A DNA stretch of 8,910 nucleotides, from contig JAGCMZ010000016.1 in NCBI GenBank assembly GCA_017646225.1, forward strand, positions 1-8,910, read 5' to 3'. Within the stretch, counting starts at the first letter, position 1; each line of letters opens with the position of its first letter. Positions 5,917 to 8,910 of this stretch are shown here, piece after piece. The position numbers and the translations under genes were made by a program. The notes below the pieces were generated by a model. It was not told the DNA's origin, did no database searches, and saw nothing but the letters and a program-made list of their open reading frames with translations. The DNA is from Paludibacteraceae bacterium (GTDB lineage: Bacteria; Bacteroidota; Bacteroidia; Bacteroidales; Paludibacteraceae).

Positions 5917-7152
5917 TTAAGCAAAAAACAAATAAGCAATCAAAATGGCTGCAATTACGCCGCCTATATCGGCAATTAACCCGGCGCCTACTGCATAGCG
6001 GGTTTTCTTGATGCCTACCGAACCAAAGTACAAAGCTATGATGTAAAAGGTGGTATCAGCAGCGCCTTGGAACAGGCAAGACAAGCGACCAATAAACGAA
6101 TCGGCACCGTACGTGTTCATGGCCTCTACCATCATGGCTTTGGCTCCACTGCCGCTTAAGGGTTTCATAAAGGCGGTAGGTAAGGCGCCCACAAAGTCGG
6201 TTTGGTTGGTAAATAAACCCACCACTTTTTCTATACCTAGAACCAATAAATCCATGGCGCCAGAAGCGCGAAATACGGCGATTCCTACCAACATCGCCAC
6301 CATATATGGGATAATCTTTACCGACGTACTAAAACCTTCTTTAGCACCGTCTATAAAGGCCTCAAAAACGTTTACTTTTTTGTACAAAGCACCGCCAATA
6401 AAGGCAATAATAATGCTAAACAGCAAAATGTTGCTAAATAGGTTGGAGAATACCAACATTTCTTCGCGCGATAGGGTAGAAACGTACCAAGCTAATGCTC
6501 CAATGGCAGCTGTAATACCGCCTACCCAACCTAAAAAGGTGGCGTTCCATAGCGGTAATTTTTGCTTGATTCCTACGTATAAAATGGCAATGAGCGTAGA
6601 GCAATAAGTTGCCATTAAAAGGGGAATGAAAATATCGGTTGGATTCGCCGCTCCCAATAGCGAGCGTTGCGCCATAATGGCAATGGGAATTAGGGTCAGT
6701 CCCGATGTGTTGAGCGCCAAAAACATAATTTGGGCGTTCGATGCGGTGTCTTTGTTGGGGTTTAATTCTTGCAAACTTTGCATGGCTTTTAAGCCCAGTG
6801 GAGTGGCAGCATTGTCCAATCCTAACATGTTGGCCGAAAAGTTCATCAGCAATTGGCCATTTACGGGGTGGTTTTTGGGAATTTCGGGAAATAATTTAGA
6901 GAAAAAAGGTCCGATAATGCGCGAAAGAAAACGCACGCATCCTGCTTTTTCGCCAATGTTCATGAGTCCTAGCCACAAGGTCATAATGCCCACCAAAGGA
7001 AGTGCTATGTCCATTACAGCAAAAATGGACATATCGAATGTGCTTTGCACCATGCGCGAAAAAACGCTAACATCCTGGAATGCAATAAGTTGAATAAGTG
7101 CAACAACAAATGCAATCAAGAAAAATCCCGCCCAAATGTAATTTAAAACCAT
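5917..7152 (-). CDS. Fused SpmA-SpmB (nucleoside recognition/gate domain) membrane protein
   Basis: This 411-residue integral membrane protein combines, in one chain, the two proteins encoded by the adjacent spmA and spmB genes of Bacillus. The SpmA-like half is roughly 1-200, with NYIWAGFF at 4-11 and the gate-domain motif NMLGLDNAATPLGLKAM at 108-124. The SpmB-like half is roughly 230-411, with VFRASGAMD at 293-301, KPLSGSGAKAMM at 330-341 and GAADTTFYIIALYFGSVG at 363-380. Many hydrophobic segments (for example about 7-25, 43-63, 174-196, 203-224, 238-256, 280-295 and 388-410) show it lies in the inner membrane. The transported substrate and function are unknown. In Bacillus the pair affects spore core dehydration, which cannot be its role in a non-sporulating lineage. 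It is the first gene after a consensus promoter (24-base leader) and precedes ybeY by 10 bases. Family assignment is firm; function is not. Confidence 0.9.
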   Translation of the reverse strand: MVLNYIWAGFFLIAFVVALIQLIAFQDVSVFSRMVQSTFDMSIFAVMDIALPLVGIMTLWLGLMNIGEKAGCVRFLSRIIGPFFSKLFPEIPKNHPVNGQLLMNFSANMLGLDNAATPLGLKAMQSLQELNPNKDTASNAQIMFLALNTSGLTLIPIAIMAQRSLLGAANPTDIFIPLLMATYCSTLIAILYVGIKQKLPLWNATFLGWVGGITAAIGALAWYVSTLSREEMLVFSNLFSNILLFSIIIAFIGGALYKKVNVFEAFIDGAKEGFSTSVKIIPYMVAMLVGIAVFRASGAMDLLVLGIEKVVGLFTNQTDFVGALPTAFMKPLSGSGAKAMMVEAMNTYGADSFIGRLSCLFQGAADTTFYIIALYFGSVGIKKTRYAVGAGLIADIGGVIAAILIAYLFFA

Positions 7153-7182
7153 AAGTAATTGAGATACAATAACTACAATCTA

Positions 7183-7214
7183 CAAAGTTAGTGAATGCCG
7201 TGCAAAAAAACAAT
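7183..7214 (-). promoter_or_regulatory. Bacteroidota-type promoter for the spmAB-ybeY-mnmG run
   Basis: Read on the minus strand, TAACTTTG (7190-7183) is an exact match to the -7 element TAnnTTTG. ATTG at 7214-7211, 20 bases upstream, supplies a -33 TTG. Transcription would begin near 7176, giving a leader of roughly 24 bases before the ATG at 7152. It lies after the tig terminator in transcription order, so it can fire the downstream genes independently of tig. Confidence 0.65.
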
Positions 7215-7249
7215 GTTTTAGGGGTAACTTGTTGGCCTGCAAAACATAA

Positions 7250-7278
7250 AAAAGGGCTGACCATTGGTCAACCCTTTT
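7250..7278 (-). terminator. Rho-independent terminator of tig
   Basis: On the minus strand a 13-pair stem (AAAAGGGTTGACC against GGTCAGCCCTTTT, with one U-G pair) closes a three-base loop. Six T residues (7253-7248) follow from the stem base outward. It starts 20 bases after the tig stop codon. The form is classical, and it separates tig from the promoter of the next operon. Confidence 0.92.
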
Positions 7279-7298
7279 GCGTATCAAGTAAGTTTTAC

Positions 7299-8654
7299 TT
7301 ATTTACCTTCAAAGAATTTGTTGAATTCGTCGAACGAAACGGTTTTGTTTTCGATGCTGATGTTTTCTTTGATGATAGCGATTACTTTGTTTTCGCCAGC
7401 ACGTTCAGCAGCGTTGCGAGCACCGTTTTTGTCTTTCAACATTTCTTCAACGTAGTTAGCCAAAATGTCTTCTGGAACGTTTAGCATGCCGTATTGAGCA
7501 AATTGTGCTTTAGCAGAACGTTTAGCAACAGCTTCGATGTCTTCTTTTTCAATTTTAACGTTGTTTTCTTTAGCCAACAAGTCTTTAACCATTTGCCATT
7601 TCAAATCTTCAATCATTTTAGGATATTCGTTGGCAATTTCTTCGTCGGTCATTTTTTCGTTGTTCAATTTCAACCAACGTTTTAGGGTAGCGTCAGCAAA
7701 TTGAACGTCTTTAAGTTGGCTCAAAGCGTATTCGCGAAGGTCAATTACAAATTTAATGTCGCTATCGGCAACAAATTGTTCTTGCAAACCTTCTTTAATT
7801 TTAGCGTAAAATTCTTCTTCGGTTTTTACGGTGTCTTTGCCAAACGATGCGTCAAAGAACTCTTGGTTCATTTCTGCTTCTGCGTAACGAGTAATTTCTT
7901 TTACGGTAAATTGGCAGTCAGCAGTAAATTCTTTTGCTTCTTCTGCTTTAATTTGCAACAACGATGCAATTTCGCTTTCGTTTTGGTATGCTTTGGTAGG
8001 ATTGAATACGAACGATGCTTCTTTGGCTACGCCCAAAACTTTAGCTTGTTCGTCTTTGTCTTTCATGTAACCAGGGCTAAGCATAGCGTTTTCTACTTTA
8101 ACGCCATCTTCTTTTACGCTGCCATCAGCGTTAAGTTCTATCAATTCGCCTTTGATAACGTCTTTTTCTGCTACGCTATCAGCTTGTACGTATTTACCGT
8201 AACGGCCACGATAAGCAGCAACTTGTTTGTCAATCAAAGTTTGATCTACGTCGATGGTGTAGTAAGGAACTTTTACGTCTTTGTTCCATGCAATTTTCAC
8301 TTCAGGAGCCAAAGCAAGATCGAAAGAGAAAGTAAAATCTTCGCCTTCGTTCAACGATGGAGCTTCAAATCCTTCGGTTGGAAGAGGTTCGCCCAATATA
8401 TTAAGGTTGTTGTCTTTGATGTAGTTGTAAAGAGCGTCAGAAACCAATTTGTTTACTTCTTCGGCCAATAAGCTTTTTCCGTACATTTTTTTAACCAATC
8501 CAGCAGGTACGCATCCTTTACGGAAACCAGGCATGTTGGCTTTTTTGCAGAATTCTTTAACAGCTTTGTTCACTTTTTCGGCATAATCTGCATTGCTAAC
8601 GGTTACTAGCAGGGTAGAATTTACCGCGTCGATGTTGTTTTGAGTTACATTCAT
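7299..8654 (-). CDS. tig: Trigger factor (ribosome-associated chaperone)
   Basis: Trigger factor binds the ribosome near the nascent-chain exit and shields new polypeptides. The 451-residue length is normal. The N-terminal ribosome-binding domain (about 1-115) carries the signature GFRKGCVP at 43-50, with Cys47 where GFRxGKxP normally has lysine. The central region (about 150-250), where E. coli has an FKBP-like prolyl isomerase, shows none of the usual FKBP landmarks. The charged helical C-terminal domain (about 260-451) forms the chaperone arms. A long reading frame on the opposite strand exists only because tig avoids TTA, CTA and TCA codons over about 257 codons, a sign of strong codon bias and high expression. 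The ATG at 8654 gives a family-typical N-terminus; no Shine-Dalgarno sequence precedes it. A terminator follows the gene; upstream lie a hairpin and tRNA-Leu. Confidence 0.95.
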   Translation of the reverse strand: MNVTQNNIDAVNSTLLVTVSNADYAEKVNKAVKEFCKKANMPGFRKGCVPAGLVKKMYGKSLLAEEVNKLVSDALYNYIKDNNLNILGEPLPTEGFEAPSLNEGEDFTFSFDLALAPEVKIAWNKDVKVPYYTIDVDQTLIDKQVAAYRGRYGKYVQADSVAEKDVIKGELIELNADGSVKEDGVKVENAMLSPGYMKDKDEQAKVLGVAKEASFVFNPTKAYQNESEIASLLQIKAEEAKEFTADCQFTVKEITRYAEAEMNQEFFDASFGKDTVKTEEEFYAKIKEGLQEQFVADSDIKFVIDLREYALSQLKDVQFADATLKRWLKLNNEKMTDEEIANEYPKMIEDLKWQMVKDLLAKENNVKIEKEDIEAVAKRSAKAQFAQYGMLNVPEDILANYVEEMLKDKNGARNAAERAGENKVIAIIKENISIENKTVSFDEFNKFFEGK

Positions 8655-8682
8655 ACGTTTTAAAACTAATTATAAATAAAAT

Positions 8683-8709
8683 AAACCGCTGCCCATTAAG
8701 CAACGGTTT
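8683..8709 (-). terminator. Hairpin between tRNA-Leu and tig, probable terminator or attenuator
   Basis: Minus-strand AAACCGTTGC pairs with GCAGCGGTTT (ten pairs, one of them U-G) around a seven-base loop. It is followed by an interrupted U-rich stretch (ATTTTATTTATAATT) instead of a clean T run. It begins 11 bases after the tRNA 3' end. It probably ends or trims the tRNA transcript. Because the tail is weak and no good promoter lies between it and tig, partial read-through into tig is plausible. Confidence 0.7.
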
Positions 8710-8720
8710 GTTTAAACAAG

Positions 8721-8802
8721 TGCGGCTGAAGGGACTCGAACCCCCACGCCTCTCGGCACCAGATCCTAAGTCTGGCGCGGCTACCAATTACGCCACAGCC
8801 GC
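8721..8802 (-). tRNA. tRNA-Leu (anticodon UAG)
   Basis: The 82-base gene folds as a class II tRNA. The acceptor stem GCGGCTG/CAGCCGC pairs perfectly over seven pairs with discriminator A at 8721. The anticodon stem CCAGA/TCTGG encloses the loop CTTAGGA, giving anticodon TAG, which reads CUN leucine codons. A long variable arm (GCC-GAGA-GGC) is typical of leucine tRNA. The T-loop is TTCGAGT on a five-pair stem that includes two G-U pairs. The D-arm contains the GG of AATTGGTAG. The 3' CCA is not encoded, so it must be added by the nucleotidyltransferase. A consensus promoter lies just upstream. Confidence 0.97.
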
Positions 8803-8814
8803 AGAAATGGTTTG

Positions 8815-8844
8815 CAAAGATAAGTCTATTTCTTGAAATACAAA
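8815..8844 (-). promoter_or_regulatory. Bacteroidota-type promoter for tRNA-Leu
   Basis: On the minus strand TATCTTTG (8822-8815) matches the -7 consensus TAnnTTTG exactly, and TTTG (8844-8841) lies 18 bases upstream as the -33 element. Transcription would start only a few bases before the tRNA 5' end at 8802, as expected for a tRNA gene with a short leader. Beyond it, bases 8845-8910 are AT-rich and show no gene I can support. Confidence 0.72.
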
Positions 8845-8910
8845 AATAAAAATAACTTTTTTGCAAAAAAAAGTGCAGAAATAGCGAATAAGCCTATACG
8901 GGCACGATAC

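Noticed and set aside
6050..7093. Two plus-strand open frames (185 and 155 codons) opposite the SpmA-SpmB gene
   Set aside because: Both are shadows of a membrane protein gene whose motifs are intact along the whole length, and neither has a promoter or a recognisable product.
7701..8471. A 256-codon open frame on the plus strand opposite tig
   Set aside because: It is codon-aligned antisense to a certain gene, begins with TTG, is extremely Phe-rich, resembles no family I know, and is fully explained by tig avoiding TTA, CTA and TCA.
8596..8787. A 63-codon minus-strand frame running through the tRNA into tig
   Set aside because: Its sequence is the tRNA-Leu read as protein plus the tig leader; the tRNA fold is unambiguous.
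8857..8870. TTTTTTGCAAAAAA palindrome as a terminator
   Set aside because: It is an AT-only palindrome without a loop or a GC-rich stem, and chance is likely in this AT-rich stretch. No gene end is visible nearby.

Overview
This window looks like ordinary chromosome from a member of the phylum Bacteroidota, most likely of the Bacteroidales type. Three things point there. The gene order spmAB fusion, ybeY, mnmG, apt, uvrC, dtd, deoC is one I associate with that group. The promoters I can find match the phylum's own -33/-7 pattern (TTTG or TTG, about 18-20 bases, then TAnnTTTG). There are no Shine-Dalgarno sequences in front of the start codons. I cannot name a genus.

Everything identifiable lies on the minus strand, so the window is best read from right to left. 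At the right end a consensus promoter (8815-8844) drives a tRNA-Leu with anticodon UAG (8721-8802). A hairpin (8683-8709) follows, and then the trigger factor gene tig (7299-8654), which closes with a strong intrinsic terminator (7250-7278). A second consensus promoter (7183-7214) opens a tightly packed run of genes. These are a fused SpmA-SpmB membrane protein, ybeY and mnmG (four-base ATGA overlap), then apt, uvrC, dtd and deoC (dtd stop directly abutting the deoC start). I see no strong terminator inside this run, so it may be one long operon. Its themes are translation and tRNA quality (ybeY, mnmG, dtd), purine and deoxynucleoside salvage (apt, deoC) and DNA repair (uvrC).

Two observations stand out. 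The 109-base gap between mnmG and apt holds two perfect copies of the 16-base palindrome TGTTCCACGTGGAACA, the ParB-binding parS centromere site, 47 bases apart. The apt frame runs open through both, so a naive start call would translate parS into protein. Second, deoC carries an in-frame TAA: DeoC-like sequence continues in the same frame beyond it to the window edge. The stop falls before the expected Schiff-base lysine, so the gene is probably inactivated, or there is a base error in the sequence.

I looked for an undescribed system and do not see one. No CRISPR array, insertion sequence, phage gene, defence cluster or unexplained long gene is present, and the remaining spaces are short. 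The smaller oddities are an 8-base-period repeat between apt and uvrC, a tig gene with no clear promoter of its own, and some family-level residue substitutions.
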